From Bacillus weihaiensis (GTDB lineage Bacteria; Bacillota; Bacilli; Bacillales; Bacillaceae), in assembly GCF_001889165.1 (NCBI RefSeq), contig NZ_CP016020.1, positions 3,136,501 through 3,200,500 on the forward strand: DNA of 64,000 nucleotides, written 5' to 3'. Shown here piece after piece: positions 54,427 through 63,541 of the stretch. The notes below the pieces were generated by a model that saw nothing but the letters and a program-made list of their open reading frames with translations, made no database searches and was not told the DNA's origin. Position 1 is the first letter of the stretch. Each line of letters begins with the position of its first letter. Made by a program: the position numbers and the translations under genes.

Positions 54427-55332
54427 CTACATTTGTTCTCCTATTACATTTTTTAATGTTCCAATACCGTCAATTTCAATTTCAACAGTATCCCCTGGCT
54501 TTAAAAATCTTGGGGGTTTAAAGCCTTTCCCAACACCCGATGGCGTTCCTGTTGCAATAATATCACCAGGTTCTAGCGTGGTACCTTGAGAAATGGTTGA
54601 AATGATATGTTCAATTGAAAAAATCATATCTTTTGTATGGCCATCTTGTCTAAGCTCTTCATTTACCCGGGTTTTAACAGATAGAGTATATGGATCAGGA
54701 ATGGCTGATTTATGCACAAGATAAGGTCCTATTGGACATGAAGTATCTAAGCTTTTCCCTAATAAAAATTGCTTATGCTGTGATTGAAGATTTCTTGCTG
54801 TTATATCGTTAAGGATTGTATATCCAAATACATAGTCCAATGCATCTGCTTCACTAATACGTTTCCCTGTTTTACCGATAATGACAGCAAGCTCTCCTTC
54901 ATAATCCAGCTCGTTTGTAATATGGAGATGAGGATCAATGGTTTCCAAATGACCAATCACTGATGTAGGAGCCTTTGAAAATAACATCACATGACTTGGG
55001 ATATCTGCTTCACTTCCCATTTCAATTGCGTGTTCACGATAATTTTTCCCCACACAAAAGATATTTTTCGTAGGTTTTTTAATTGGAGCAAGAATTTTGA
55101 CTTCTTCTAGTGGATAAAGATATCCTTCAGAGCCATCTATTTTTATTTTATCTACAATTTGCTGAACATCTTGTATGAACTTATCTCCTAATGCTACACA
55201 CTCAAATAAAGTAGCTGGAAAAGAGGTTAGCTCAAAAATTTCCTTTTCAGCCTTATGTAAATCAATCACTTTGTTTTCATATAAAATACCGATAAATTCT
55301 TCAGAATGTATTTGTGCCGTGACAAACTTCAT
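54427..55332 (-). CDS. yisK: fumarylacetoacetate hydrolase family protein (YisK)
   Basis: The 301-residue protein has a short N-terminal domain and a C-terminal FAH domain with the metal-binding pattern: FCVGKNYREHAIE, then VMLFSKAPTSVIG, ELDYEGELAVIIGK and GDIIATGTPSGVG. FAH enzymes cleave or decarboxylate 2-keto acids such as oxaloacetate; YisK of B. subtilis has been linked to oxaloacetate decarboxylation and to cell-shape effects. AGGAGGCTTCAT stands before the ATG. It is divergent from yisI. Confidence 0.9.
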   Translation of the reverse strand: MKFVTAQIHSEEFIGILYENKVIDLHKAEKEIFELTSFPATLFECVALGDKFIQDVQQIVDKIKIDGSEGYLYPLEEVKILAPIKKPTKNIFCVGKNYREHAIEMGSEADIPSHVMLFSKAPTSVIGHLETIDPHLHITNELDYEGELAVIIGKTGKRISEADALDYVFGYTILNDITARNLQSQHKQFLLGKSLDTSCPIGPYLVHKSAIPDPYTLSVKTRVNEELRQDGHTKDMIFSIEHIISTISQGTTLEPGDIIATGTPSGVGKGFKPPRFLKPGDTVEIEIDGIGTLKNVIGEQM

Positions 55333-55938
55333 ATGAAGCCTCCTTCTTTTTACGAACGCTTTTATAGGTTATCCTATAGCTTTTTATCTTATCAGTTGAA
55401 CTTTAACAATATACTCTCCGTTTTAAATTTTAGTCATTTTCTACACCATTGTTCTCTAAAAAACTCTCGAATCTTAGATATGCACTATAAACTAGTATTA
55501 TGTATCCAGTATGAGTCGCTCTCTGCTTAATTACTTCTAGGACTTCACTGGTAAATAATGACTATAATTCCCTTCTATTTCTTACAACTTATTCTGTACT
55601 TCATTTTACAACCTTTTTCAAAAATGTTCAAAACTAGAGAGAAAAGATAAAAATGTAGAATTATGTATCTTTATTTGTTATTTTAGCGAATATGAGTTTT
55701 TCTTTAAAATCCATTGTATACTAGTCTTGTTTTTATTTTTTGGCTGTTTTCATTTAAATTGCGCTTGTGATGAATTTGAATAATGACTATTTCACTAGTA
55801 AATTGATAGTAATTAGTCAAATAAAAGAAAAGTGCCTGATATTCTGTCCGTAGTTGTCGATGTGTTTAGGGCCAATAACAAACTCCAGCATATTAGTATG
55901 ATTAACCTCCCACTACTTTACGAGAAAGAGGATTACAA
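55333..55938. other. divergent region between yisK and yisI
   Basis: No supported gene in 600 AT-rich bases. It should hold promoters for yisK and yisI. AAAAGTGCCTGATATTCTGTCC (about 55829) resembles a broken end of the 120-bp palindromic repeat family. Confidence 0.4.
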
Positions 55939-56115
55939 ATGATTAATGAAATTGAACAAAAAAGGAAACATTTAATCAAAACGGCAAAAATTCATGGAAT
56001 GAACTCTCATGAAACAATACAATGTAGCCAAGAATTAGACGTATTATTGCTTCAACAAATAAAAAAAACAAACGACAAATATATTCAAGCTAAAGAACTT
56101 TCTGCTTGCCGTTAA
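55939..56115 (+). CDS. yisI: Spo0E-like sporulation phosphatase (YisI)
   Basis: The 58-residue protein has the Spo0E-like layout of two helices and the signature S-Q-E-L-D (residues 30-34) in the second part. Such small phosphatases remove phosphate from Spo0A~P and delay sporulation. AGAGGA lies about eight bases before the ATG at 55939. Its place directly upstream of the gerP operon, on the same strand, matches yisI in B. subtilis. Confidence 0.87.
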   Translation: MINEIEQKRKHLIKTAKIHGMNSHETIQCSQELDVLLLQQIKKTNDKYIQAKELSACR

Positions 56116-56254
56116 TAAAAATTAAAGTCCTGCAGTTTCAACATCGTGGTTTTACTCCTTCATTTATACACTCGTTCACACTTCATGCTATTCACCATCA
56201 AAGAAAGAACCTGGTAAAGCCACTCTTCTAGCTTACTTCTTCCGCGAATATCAC

Positions 56255-56281
56255 ACATTTTCTGTTCCCTGTCATAAACTA
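56255..56281 (+). promoter_or_regulatory. probable sigma-K promoter of the gerP operon
   Basis: CATAAACTA (56273-56281) matches the sigma-K -10 consensus CATAnnnTA, and an AC (56255-56256) lies 16 bases upstream as in known late mother-cell promoters. It stands 40 bases before the first gene. Confidence 0.6.
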
Positions 56282-56321
56282 CCTTAAAAGCAATTAACCA
56301 AATTTAAAAAGGATGTTTAAC

Positions 56322-56543
56322 ATGCCAGCTATTGTAGGAGCTTTTAAGGTAAATAGCGTTGGAACCAGTAGCATTGTCCATGTTGGAGATGTTATAACAA
56401 TCTCTCCTTATAGTGAAGTAAAAACATTCGCAGGTGCAGGCTCATTTAACACTGGTGATGGACTTAATATATACAACCAGAACTCTGTTACAAATACGTA
56501 CGATAATGATGTCATTGACCAGCCTATCTCAGGAAATCTTTAA
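56322..56543 (+). CDS. gerPA: spore germination protein GerPA
   Basis: The 73-residue protein [20 protein letters not shown]... is GerPA, related in sequence to GerPF in the same operon (both start MPAIVGP/A-K-I-N-S-V-G). GerP proteins are made in the mother cell and let germinants pass through the spore coat. I use ATG 56322 to match the conserved MPAIVG start; the frame opens nine bases earlier. Length equals that in B. subtilis. Confidence 0.95.
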   Translation: MPAIVGAFKVNSVGTSSIVHVGDVITISPYSEVKTFAGAGSFNTGDGLNIYNQNSVTNTYDNDVIDQPISGNL

Positions 56544-56567
56544 TTGAATCATCAAGGAGGGTGTACA

Positions 56568-56801
56568 ATGAATTTTTATATTAATCAAACCATTTGTATT
56601 AATTATCTACGAGTAGGCGCTGTGAATAATTCCTCTGTCTTACAAATCGGAAGTGCTGGAATGATCAAACCTCTCACTAATTTATATAATACGGGTGGAT
56701 TTACTCAAGCCGCTCCACAGATTGAAACAGAAACTCCTACAGGCGTTGTTACTGGCGAAACGGAAGGAATTCTTGTCCCACTTTCTTCGCCAACAGCTTA
56801 G
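56568..56801 (+). CDS. gerPB: spore germination protein GerPB
   Basis: The 77-residue protein (MNFYINQTICINYLRVGAVN...) matches GerPB in length and sequence, with the LRVGAVNNSSVLQIGSAG core and a low-complexity threonine- and glutamate-rich tail. AAGGAGGGTGTACA stands before ATG 56568, which is preferred over the frame start at 56544. It is 24 bases after gerPA. Confidence 0.95.
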   Translation: MNFYINQTICINYLRVGAVNNSSVLQIGSAGMIKPLTNLYNTGGFTQAAPQIETETPTGVVTGETEGILVPLSSPTA

Positions 56802-56882
56802 CATTAGGCATTCACCTATTTTTGCTTCTTAGCATATATCATAGGTAACAGCTAATGTAGATAAAGGTGGGTGTTAAAGAAG

Positions 56883-57485
56883 ATGTACAATAACGAGACG
56901 ATGAAATACTTACAGCAGCTCCATCAATATGTCCAACATCAGGATGAAAAGATCAAACAATTAACAACATTCATTCAGGAGCTACGTTCCGAAATAGAGC
57001 GTTTAAAAACTCAACCTGTAACTAATATTGAAAAAATTGAATATAAATTCGACCAACTAAAGGTTGAACAATTAGATGGCACTTTAAACATTGGCTTAAA
57101 TCCTACCGATCCCGAACAAATTGACAATTTTGATGTGCAGCAAAAAGGAATGAATGTGAATGGAATTCACCAGCAGCTTCGCCAACAGCTTTTCACACAA
57201 TGTAGTCAAGATATGAAACACTTTTTAAACAATGAATGTGTACACATGATTCAACAGGCCGAAAAGCAGCATGGAGTCAGCTTAGATGACCCTCATCGAA
57301 AACATATTATTGAAGATATACGCAAGCAAATAGACAGTCGCATCCAATATTACATCAACGGTCAAGTATTAACTGAGCAAGATTCCTTACTTGAGAAAAA
57401 ACAAGAAGTAATGTCAAAGGTACAGCATGACGTCGAGAAATCAATCATGCATTTCCTGACCCATCTTCCTAAAAATAGCAACTGA
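56883..57485 (+). CDS. gerPC: spore germination protein GerPC
   Basis: The 200-residue protein is predicted to be mostly helical, with an N-terminal coiled coil (residues about 5-45) containing the pattern QHQDEKIKQLTTFIQELRSE, then the family stretch IEKIEYKFDQLKVEQLDGTLNIG. GerPC is required for correct coat permeability. I start at ATG 56883; GTG at 56871 is possible but abuts the AGGTGG ribosome site. It lies between gerPB and gerPD in the standard order. Confidence 0.92.
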   Translation: MYNNETMKYLQQLHQYVQHQDEKIKQLTTFIQELRSEIERLKTQPVTNIEKIEYKFDQLKVEQLDGTLNIGLNPTDPEQIDNFDVQQKGMNVNGIHQQLRQQLFTQCSQDMKHFLNNECVHMIQQAEKQHGVSLDDPHRKHIIEDIRKQIDSRIQYYINGQVLTEQDSLLEKKQEVMSKVQHDVEKSIMHFLTHLPKNSN

Positions 57486-57499
57486 AAGGGAGGAAAAAA

Positions 57500-57676
57500 A
57501 TGAACTTCACGGTTGTAAACCATGATCTGCAAGTTGGAGCAATCAAAGTGGTGGGTGTCTCCAGTTCTTCCGTTTTTTTAGTTGGGGATACAAACACAAT
57601 TTCTCTTTCCTCTGTATTTGATACACCACCTGAATCATTAATTATTGGTCCATTAGTACCATTGGCTCCACAATGA
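57500..57676 (+). CDS. gerPD: spore germination protein GerPD
   Basis: This 58-residue gene (MNFTVVNHDLQVGAIKVVGV...) is GerPD, with the glycine-valine pattern VGAIKVVGVSSSSVFLVGD shared among Ger P small proteins. GGGAGG lies about seven bases upstream. Its TGA overlaps the ATG of gerPE (ATGA at 57673-57676), so translation is coupled. Length equals that in B. subtilis. Confidence 0.93.
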   Translation: MNFTVVNHDLQVGAIKVVGVSSSSVFLVGDTNTISLSSVFDTPPESLIIGPLVPLAPQ

Positions 57677-58047
57677 TTAGTCGATATTCACAAGTTACAT
57701 CTGCTTATGTAAATTCAATTGGGATTAGCTCTGTTTTTCATATTGGGGATTCACAACAAGTAACACCTTCAGTAAAGGTCCTTGCCATTCAACGGGAGGA
57801 AGAAAGATATTATGAATCAGAGGGAGATCTCTCAAACTATCCAATCTTCTCTGAAGAAATACCAAAGCCAATCAATTACGAAAAGCTGACCACAAATTTT
57901 TTCCACGAAAAACCTAAAATCAATGTTTCATCGATTCATGTCACCGCCATTTCAAGTTCAGGGGTATTCCATATTGGATCGACAAGAGATATCATGTGTG
58001 AAACACGCACAAAGCATTTTCGCCAGTTAAAAGATTTAAATGGATAA
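57673..58047 (+). CDS. gerPE: spore germination protein GerPE
   Basis: The 124-residue protein contains two copies of the S-SV-FHIG-type motif: SIGISSVFHIGDS near residue 16 and AISSSGVFHIGST near 96, separated by a charged segment. This fits GerPE. It overlaps gerPD by four bases. After it come 77 bases before gerPF, without an obvious terminator. Confidence 0.92.
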   Translation: MISRYSQVTSAYVNSIGISSVFHIGDSQQVTPSVKVLAIQREEERYYESEGDLSNYPIFSEEIPKPINYEKLTTNFFHEKPKINVSSIHVTAISSSGVFHIGSTRDIMCETRTKHFRQLKDLNG

Positions 58048-58124
58048 CTTATAACTTATTCATGAACAAAGCAAAATTCACCCGCATAGACTGGAGTACT
58101 AGCAAATAAAAAAGGATGTTTTAT

Positions 58125-58343
58125 ATGCCAGCTATTGTAGGACCTATAAAGATTAACAGTGTTGGTGGAGGAGTCGTCAATTTTGGGGATTCATTTTATT
58201 TATCACCGAAAAGCCAATCAAAATCCGCTTCAGGCTCAGGTGGAGGAAGCACAGGTGATTTTCATATTATCAACAACGGAGTAAGTGCAACGAATTTAAT
58301 TGATCCAGATGTAACAGATCAAAACATGGTTGCGAATAATTAA
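58125..58343 (+). CDS. gerPF: spore germination protein GerPF
   Basis: The 72-residue protein (MPAIVGPIKINSVGGGVVNF...) is GerPF, a paralogue of GerPA. ATG 58125 gives the conserved MPAIVG start after AAAAAGGATG. The C-terminal half has a glycine/serine run (SGSGGGSTGDFH) and ends DPDVTDQNMVANN. It closes the recognised operon, followed by a possible additional small gene. Confidence 0.95.
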   Translation: MPAIVGPIKINSVGGGVVNFGDSFYLSPKSQSKSASGSGGGSTGDFHIINNGVSATNLIDPDVTDQNMVANN

Positions 58344-58368
58344 TAAATGACCTAGGAGCAAAAGGGCG

Positions 58369-58476
58369 ATGTTACGTGCTTTACATGAGCCCCTGACTTA
58401 CTTTACAACTAGTCAGACTTCTGGAGCTAGCTATCAAAATGCTTATCCACAAGCAGGCCAGTTTATCGTTTCCTAA
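58369..58476 (+). CDS. possible 35-residue protein after gerPF
   Basis: A short frame (MLRALHEPLTYFTTSQTSGA...) runs from ATG 58369 to TAA 58476, 25 bases after gerPF. AGGAG lies about 12 bases upstream and AAGGG closer. The product is rich in T, S, Q, Y and A, and ends YPQAGQFIVS, in keeping with a small coat protein. A strong terminator follows 23 bases later, so the frame lies within the gerP transcript. Coding is plausible but unproven. Confidence 0.5.
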   Translation: MLRALHEPLTYFTTSQTSGASYQNAYPQAGQFIVS

Positions 58477-58499
58477 GCAAGAACTATACTCAGATAAAA

Positions 58500-58536
58500 G
58501 AGGATGATTCGACTATTTTGCGAATCATCCTCCTTT
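58500..58536. terminator. bidirectional terminator between gerP and yisB
   Basis: GAGGATGATTCG (58500-58511) and CGAATCATCCTC (58521-58532) form a 12-pair stem with loop ACTATTTTG, followed by CTTTGTTT. Confidence 0.82.
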
Positions 58537-58538
58537 GT

Positions 58539-58847
58539 TTATTTTCTTCCTTTTTGCTTTCGTTCGTTCGATTTTCGTATCGACACAAGCTTACTCGACG
58601 GTTGCTTTCTAATCCACTTCACAAAGCTTCTTAGTTTGTCATCTGTCCTCAATTCTTCTATTGTAGACAGCCTGCTAGCAAGCTCTTCATTCGTATAAAG
58701 TGCATGTACTTGTTTATGACAAGGAATACAAAGCTTTGCAGTTGGCATAAAGGTCCCACCCATTTCCTTCGGTGTTAAGTGGTGGATGGTTGTCTCAACT
58801 TCTTCCCTCCCACAAAGCTCACACTGCCCAATTTCTTTTTTCGCCAT
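58539..58847 (-). CDS. yisB: HNH endonuclease family protein (YisB)
   Basis: The 102-residue protein has an HNH-type fold: C-x2-C (CELCGR near residue 9), the HH of IHHLTPKEMGG (near 22-32) and a second C-x2-CH (LCIPCHKQVHALYT). The paired cysteines likely bind zinc. It may nick DNA, or be a non-catalytic zinc protein. It lies 22 bases downstream of sbcC on the same strand, the conserved sbcC-yisB order, which suggests a link to DNA repair. Confidence 0.9.
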   Translation of the reverse strand: MAKKEIGQCELCGREEVETTIHHLTPKEMGGTFMPTAKLCIPCHKQVHALYTNEELASRLSTIEELRTDDKLRSFVKWIRKQPSSKLVSIRKSNERKQKGRK

Positions 58848-58869
58848 ATACTCAATCCCTTTTAAATGA

Positions 58870-61800
58870 CTATAGAGATTCTAAATGAACGGTTGTTCCT
58901 TTCCCAGATGGTTCTGCTGGATTGACGATTAATTTCCTTGGTAACCTAGCACGAAGCTCTTGAACGTGGCTAATGACACCGACTGAAAGGTTCTGTGCTT
59001 GTAGCTTTTCAAGCGCAGTTATGACGGTATCTAGCAACTCAATATCCAATGTTCCAAATCCTTCATCCAAGAAGAAGAATTGAAGTGGGTACTCTCCTCG
59101 CAATTGGATTTGTGTTGATAAGGAAAGGGCTAACGCTAATGAGGTTAAGAAGGTTTCTCCTCCAGATAAGGTTGAAACAGGTCTCCTTACTCCCCCGTTC
59201 GCGTCGTCTCGCATGGTAAACCCACCTTGAGAGTCTACTTCTATCGCATATCTGCCTCTTGTTAAAATACTCAATCGTTCGGAAGCATCACGACTTACTT
59301 GTTGAAGCTGCTCCTGTGCAACATACTCTACAAAGCTGTTTCCTTTAAATACAGATTGAAGTTTTTCTAAATGCTGAAGTAATGTACTTAGCTCTTTTTG
59401 TTCCACTTCAATCTCTGAGAATCGGATATGCTTTGATAAAAGCTCTTCTACCACCCTAGCAGCTGCACCCTTTGCTTCAACCGCTTCGTTCACCATCTTC
59501 TGCATCTCAAGTCTTATTTGTTGCATAGATGACCATTCTTCAAGTGTAACCTTTCTACCCGCTAGCTTTTCAGTTACACGCTGTAAATCAGTAGTAAGCT
59601 GTTTTAGTTTGTCCTCATATTCTTCAATTTTATTCTTAAGCTCCTGTTTACCTGTAGAAGATAAAATGGAAGCCAACGTTTCTTCAACTGATTGAAAAGA
59701 TGTGTCCTCTTTAACCATATTCCACTTTTGATTGGCCTCAGATAAAGTTCCTGTTGCTCTTTCAAACGTCTTTTCGGCTGCAGCCAAGTCACTTTGCTTT
59801 TTCTGAAGCTTCATAGAAGTTTGTTGCCATAAGTCATATAGCTCCTTTTCTGTATCAACTAAGCGTCTTAGCGTTGCTTCCGTTTCTTGGATTTCTTGAT
59901 GAAAGGGATTTTTCAATCCTGCTTGCTTCAGCTTTTCCTGCTTTTCATTTACCATTGCTTTACGATTGGAAATGGTCGTGTCAATTTCTATTTGTTCTTC
60001 TATTAATTTTTGTGCTAGCTTTTCTTGTGTTTTCACCATTTCCTGTTGTTCTTCTATAAACATGACACTTTTTTGAATGCGTTCGTTTAACAGTTCAAAC
60101 GACTCATCCTTTTGTCTCATTTCTTGTTGCAATTGTTCAAGCTGAGCAAATGGTAGATGAGGGAAAAGCTCGGAATACGTTTGCTTCACTTCCACTAACT
60201 TAGTCTCAATCTTACGTTGTTTTTCCTCCCACTCTTTTTCTTCACCTGCTGTAGATGAAATAAAATCTTCTTTTCTTTGAGTTTCCTGCCTTAGCTGCCT
60301 TAGCTGTTTGACCAATCGTTCGGTCGTTGTTTTTGCTTGAAGAAAATCTTGATTTAGTGCTTTAAATTCCGTATGAAATACGTCAAAGCCTTGACGAATG
60401 GTAGGATCCTTTACGCCTGACAGAAGTCCGTTCCTTTCACTTTGTTCCTTAGAAACAAATTCATGTAAGAATGAAAACTCTGAAACAAGCTGCTGTGATA
60501 AAGCTTCAGCTTTTACTTTTAACGATTGAGGCTCATATTGAATGCTTTGTAATGTTTCAAGCTCTTGTTTAAGTTGCTTAGTGATTTCGTCTGATTCAGG
60601 TCTGTTTTGATCATGTTTTTGAGCGATGTCTGGATGATGAGTTGACCCACACACCGGACATGGTGCACCTTCTTGAAGCTGATTCACTAGCTCAAAGGCT
60701 AGTTCCTTTGCTTTCACTTCTTCTTGTTTTGTGAGCTCATCCTCCACACGTTTTTTACACATCTGCAGAAAGTGATTGTACTCATTTTCTCTTTCAGAAA
60801 TAACAAAAAACAATTGTGTTAAACTTTCATACTCTTCTCTCAGCTTAACTTGAACGTCTGTGAGTTGTTTTTGAAGAACCTTTTGTTGATTCTTTTCTAC
60901 TTCAAGTACATTCTGTTTATTTCTCACAACTTCACTTACTTCATCAAGCTGCTGGTTTATTTGTACTACTTGCTGTTTTAAATCAGAAGCAGAGCTAATT
61001 TGTTCACGCTCTTTTGTTGTAACAACCATCTTTTTCTGCTCTTCTTTTAAGTCTTGTTGCTTACTCAATGCTTTTTCTACTAATTGTGTTGCTTTTACTA
61101 AAAGTTCTTCACTTGCTTGATGCCGTTCTTTTAATTTATTGTTATTTTCTGTAAGTTGAGCCAGTTGCTTTTTATCTTGAAGAAGCTCCTGTTCCACTTT
61201 TTCCAACTGAACAAGCTTTTCACGTTTAGCTACTAGCTTCGGCTCCTCTTCGGACTTTTCCTTACGAATCGCTTCATATGCTTTTGTCGTTTCATCATAT
61301 TGTTTCTTTATATGATGAAACGTCGCTTCATTATCATGAAGCTGTTGTTTTGCGTCACGATAATCTGATTGACTTCTTTGCAAAGCTTCTGCATAGGGAC
61401 GTAAAAATTCAGCTTCCTCTGCTCTCTTCAACTCAACCCTTAGACGTTTGATATCAGCCTCGTTTAATAGTAGAACTCGCTTATCCTTTTCGATGTTTTC
61501 CTGCTCTTGCTGAAGCTTCCATACTTCTTGCTTTTCTTCGAACTCTTTTGTTACCTGTTCTAGTTCTTTTGTTCGTTTTTCTAAAAGGTTTTCTGCTTGT
61601 TCAACATCGGATTCTGCTGCTTTAACAGCTTCTTTTGAGGCATCTCCTAAACCAGTTTTTTCCGCTTCAAGTTCATTGTGTTTAGCTTTTGCTAATGTTA
61701 AACGTTTTTTCAGTTTTTTTAGCATCTTATCTCCGTATTGTTCAAGATGGAATAAGCGCTGAAGCATTTGTCTTCTCTCCGCACCTTTTAATGATAAAAA

Positions 61801-62271
61801 CTCCGCAAATTTACCTTGAGGAAGAACAACGGCACGTGTGAAATCATCAATTGTTAACCCTAACAACCCATACACTTTCTCATTAACCTCAACAGCCTTG
61901 TCAGCTAAAACAACATGTTCAGTTGAAACCTCTATCAACCGACAAATGGAGGTTTTCACCTTAATCTCGTCAGTACGTTTAAAGGTCCGTTCCACAATGT
62001 ATCTTTTTTTTGCTGAAGCATTTTCAAGCTCAAAAGTGAACGATACAGTCAGCTTTTCTTCGGCATGATTTAAAATACCGTGAGTGTTGTTCATAGCACG
62101 TTCAACTTTTCCATATAAGGCTAGCGTCATCGCATCTAAAATGGAGGATTTCCCACTTCCAGTAGGACCGAAAATACCAAAGATACCTCCGTCACAAAGA
62201 GAATCAAAGTCAATGGTTTGCTTTTCTCTAAAGCTATGCAAACCAGCTACTGATAACTGAATGGGCTTCAT
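58870..62271 (-). CDS. sbcC: exonuclease subunit SbcC
   Basis: The 1133-residue Rad50-like ATPase pairs with SbcD to cut hairpins and process DNA ends. Walker A is GPTGSGKSS (near residue 34), a long coiled coil fills most of the protein, and a zinc hook CPVCGS lies at about 540. The C-terminal part has the signature LSGGET and Walker B LQFFFLDEGFGTLD (near 1062). The ATG overlaps the sbcD stop by four bases, so the complex is co-translated. Length is normal. Confidence 0.96.
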   Translation of the reverse strand: MKPIQLSVAGLHSFREKQTIDFDSLCDGGIFGIFGPTGSGKSSILDAMTLALYGKVERAMNNTHGILNHAEEKLTVSFTFELENASAKKRYIVERTFKRTDEIKVKTSICRLIEVSTEHVVLADKAVEVNEKVYGLLGLTIDDFTRAVVLPQGKFAEFLSLKGAERRQMLQRLFHLEQYGDKMLKKLKKRLTLAKAKHNELEAEKTGLGDASKEAVKAAESDVEQAENLLEKRTKELEQVTKEFEEKQEVWKLQQEQENIEKDKRVLLLNEADIKRLRVELKRAEEAEFLRPYAEALQRSQSDYRDAKQQLHDNEATFHHIKKQYDETTKAYEAIRKEKSEEEPKLVAKREKLVQLEKVEQELLQDKKQLAQLTENNNKLKERHQASEELLVKATQLVEKALSKQQDLKEEQKKMVVTTKEREQISSASDLKQQVVQINQQLDEVSEVVRNKQNVLEVEKNQQKVLQKQLTDVQVKLREEYESLTQLFFVISERENEYNHFLQMCKKRVEDELTKQEEVKAKELAFELVNQLQEGAPCPVCGSTHHPDIAQKHDQNRPESDEITKQLKQELETLQSIQYEPQSLKVKAEALSQQLVSEFSFLHEFVSKEQSERNGLLSGVKDPTIRQGFDVFHTEFKALNQDFLQAKTTTERLVKQLRQLRQETQRKEDFISSTAGEEKEWEEKQRKIETKLVEVKQTYSELFPHLPFAQLEQLQQEMRQKDESFELLNERIQKSVMFIEEQQEMVKTQEKLAQKLIEEQIEIDTTISNRKAMVNEKQEKLKQAGLKNPFHQEIQETEATLRRLVDTEKELYDLWQQTSMKLQKKQSDLAAAEKTFERATGTLSEANQKWNMVKEDTSFQSVEETLASILSSTGKQELKNKIEEYEDKLKQLTTDLQRVTEKLAGRKVTLEEWSSMQQIRLEMQKMVNEAVEAKGAAARVVEELLSKHIRFSEIEVEQKELSTLLQHLEKLQSVFKGNSFVEYVAQEQLQQVSRDASERLSILTRGRYAIEVDSQGGFTMRDDANGGVRRPVSTLSGGETFLTSLALALSLSTQIQLRGEYPLQFFFLDEGFGTLDIELLDTVITALEKLQAQNLSVGVISHVQELRARLPRKLIVNPAEPSGKGTTVHLESL

Positions 62272-63449
62272 TGGTCATCTCCCTCCTCAGATTCATCCTC
62301 TTGATTCACAAGCTCTAAGAATAGCTTAATTAGTTCATCCTCAGGCTTTGCACCACCTGTTTGTTTTTCATAAAACTGGGTAAAAAGCTGGTCAATCGGT
62401 ACATTCGCTTGTCTTGTTGCTGCAACTTCTAGCTCTTGCTCAAAAACAGGTCGAATATGAATAAAACCAGGATGCCATTTTCTCAGACGATGAATTTCTT
62501 CAATAGAAAGAGTCGACGTTAAATGAATTTGCAAATCAATCCACGCATTGGCATCCTTCCCCTCATCAAGCCATTGATGGACTTGAGTTATCCCTTCTGT
62601 CGCTTTCCATTTCACAAGCGGTTTTCCAGAAGAAAGAGGGATTTCTCTTATTTCAACTGGTTGATTTGGCTGTGCTTCAATAATAGTAACGGATTTTGTA
62701 TAGCCAATTTCTGAAAAGCTGTACGCAAGTGGTGATCCAGAATAGCGAGTTAAGGTGCTTGCACGTTTTATAGTTTGCGGACGATGTAAGTGACCTAGCG
62801 CTACGTATTGAGCGGCTTCGGGCATACTAGTTGCTGCCACTGTGTATGCCCCACCAACTTCAATTGGTCGTTCTGAATCAGTTGAGCTTCCACCCGCTAC
62901 ATGAATGTGGCTCATCGCTATATTTACAGTATCCTTTTGAAATTGTTCACTCATCTTCCCAAAAATTTCACGGATCTTTTCATCATATTTATTTCTAAGC
63001 TGAACTTCTTCATGTTCTGCTGATAGGATTTGTTCAAGTCTAGCTTCAGAAGGATAAGCTAGTGCTGCCACTTGCATTTTTTGCCCGGCTTTTGGAACAT
63101 CAATTTTTATCGTATCCATCAATGGATAGCCGATTAAATGGATAGCATGATTACCTGTTAATGGTGAGGCTGCGGATAATCGATCTGGGTTATCATGATT
63201 GCCTGCTATCACAATGATTGGGCGCCTTCCATGATCAGATAGCCTTGAAAGTCCTTCGTAGAATAGCTGCTCAGCTGCAGCAGGCGGATTGACCGTATCA
63301 AATGCATCTCCAGCCATCAGGATGGCATCAATTTGTTCTTCTTCTACAATTTTCACAAGCTCGTCTATAAATTCTGCTTGCTCTACCAATCGGCTTCGAC
63401 CTTCTAATGATCGTCCTAGATGCCAATCAGCTGTATGCAATATGCGCAT
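62268..63449 (-). CDS. sbcD: exonuclease subunit SbcD
   Basis: The 393-residue Mre11-like nuclease has the phosphoesterase motifs MRILHTADWHLG (residues 1-12), MAGDAFD, IVIAGNHDN and the later SHIHVAGG and GHLHRPQ, which bind two manganese ions. It works with SbcC. I chose ATG 63449 because AAGGAAG lies nine bases upstream and the protein then starts with the conserved MRILHT; an in-frame ATG lies six bases earlier. The gene follows addA after a terminator-like hairpin. Confidence 0.95.
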   Translation of the reverse strand: MRILHTADWHLGRSLEGRSRLVEQAEFIDELVKIVEEEQIDAILMAGDAFDTVNPPAAAEQLFYEGLSRLSDHGRRPIIVIAGNHDNPDRLSAASPLTGNHAIHLIGYPLMDTIKIDVPKAGQKMQVAALAYPSEARLEQILSAEHEEVQLRNKYDEKIREIFGKMSEQFQKDTVNIAMSHIHVAGGSSTDSERPIEVGGAYTVAATSMPEAAQYVALGHLHRPQTIKRASTLTRYSGSPLAYSFSEIGYTKSVTIIEAQPNQPVEIREIPLSSGKPLVKWKATEGITQVHQWLDEGKDANAWIDLQIHLTSTLSIEEIHRLRKWHPGFIHIRPVFEQELEVAATRQANVPIDQLFTQFYEKQTGGAKPEDELIKLFLELVNQEDESEEGDDQ

Positions 63450-63498
63450 CAACATCGACTTCCTTTCTAGTTATTTACTATTCTATAAGAGCAAGAAA

Positions 63499-63533
63499 GG
63501 AAGTTCACACCTCTCATCCGTCTGTGAACTTCC
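63499..63533 (-). terminator. hairpin between addA and sbcD
   Basis: GGAAGTTCACA (63499-63509) and TGTGAACTTCC (63523-63533) form an 11-pair stem, followed on the minus strand by TTTCTTGC. It may partly end addAB transcripts before sbcDC. Confidence 0.75.
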
Positions 63534-63541
63534 CTGTTTCC

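Noticed and set aside
55306-55530. 74-codon plus-strand frame upstream of yisI
   Set aside because: It overlaps the start of yisK, is rich in Phe, Tyr and Leu, and has no ribosome site of its own outside the yisK start region.
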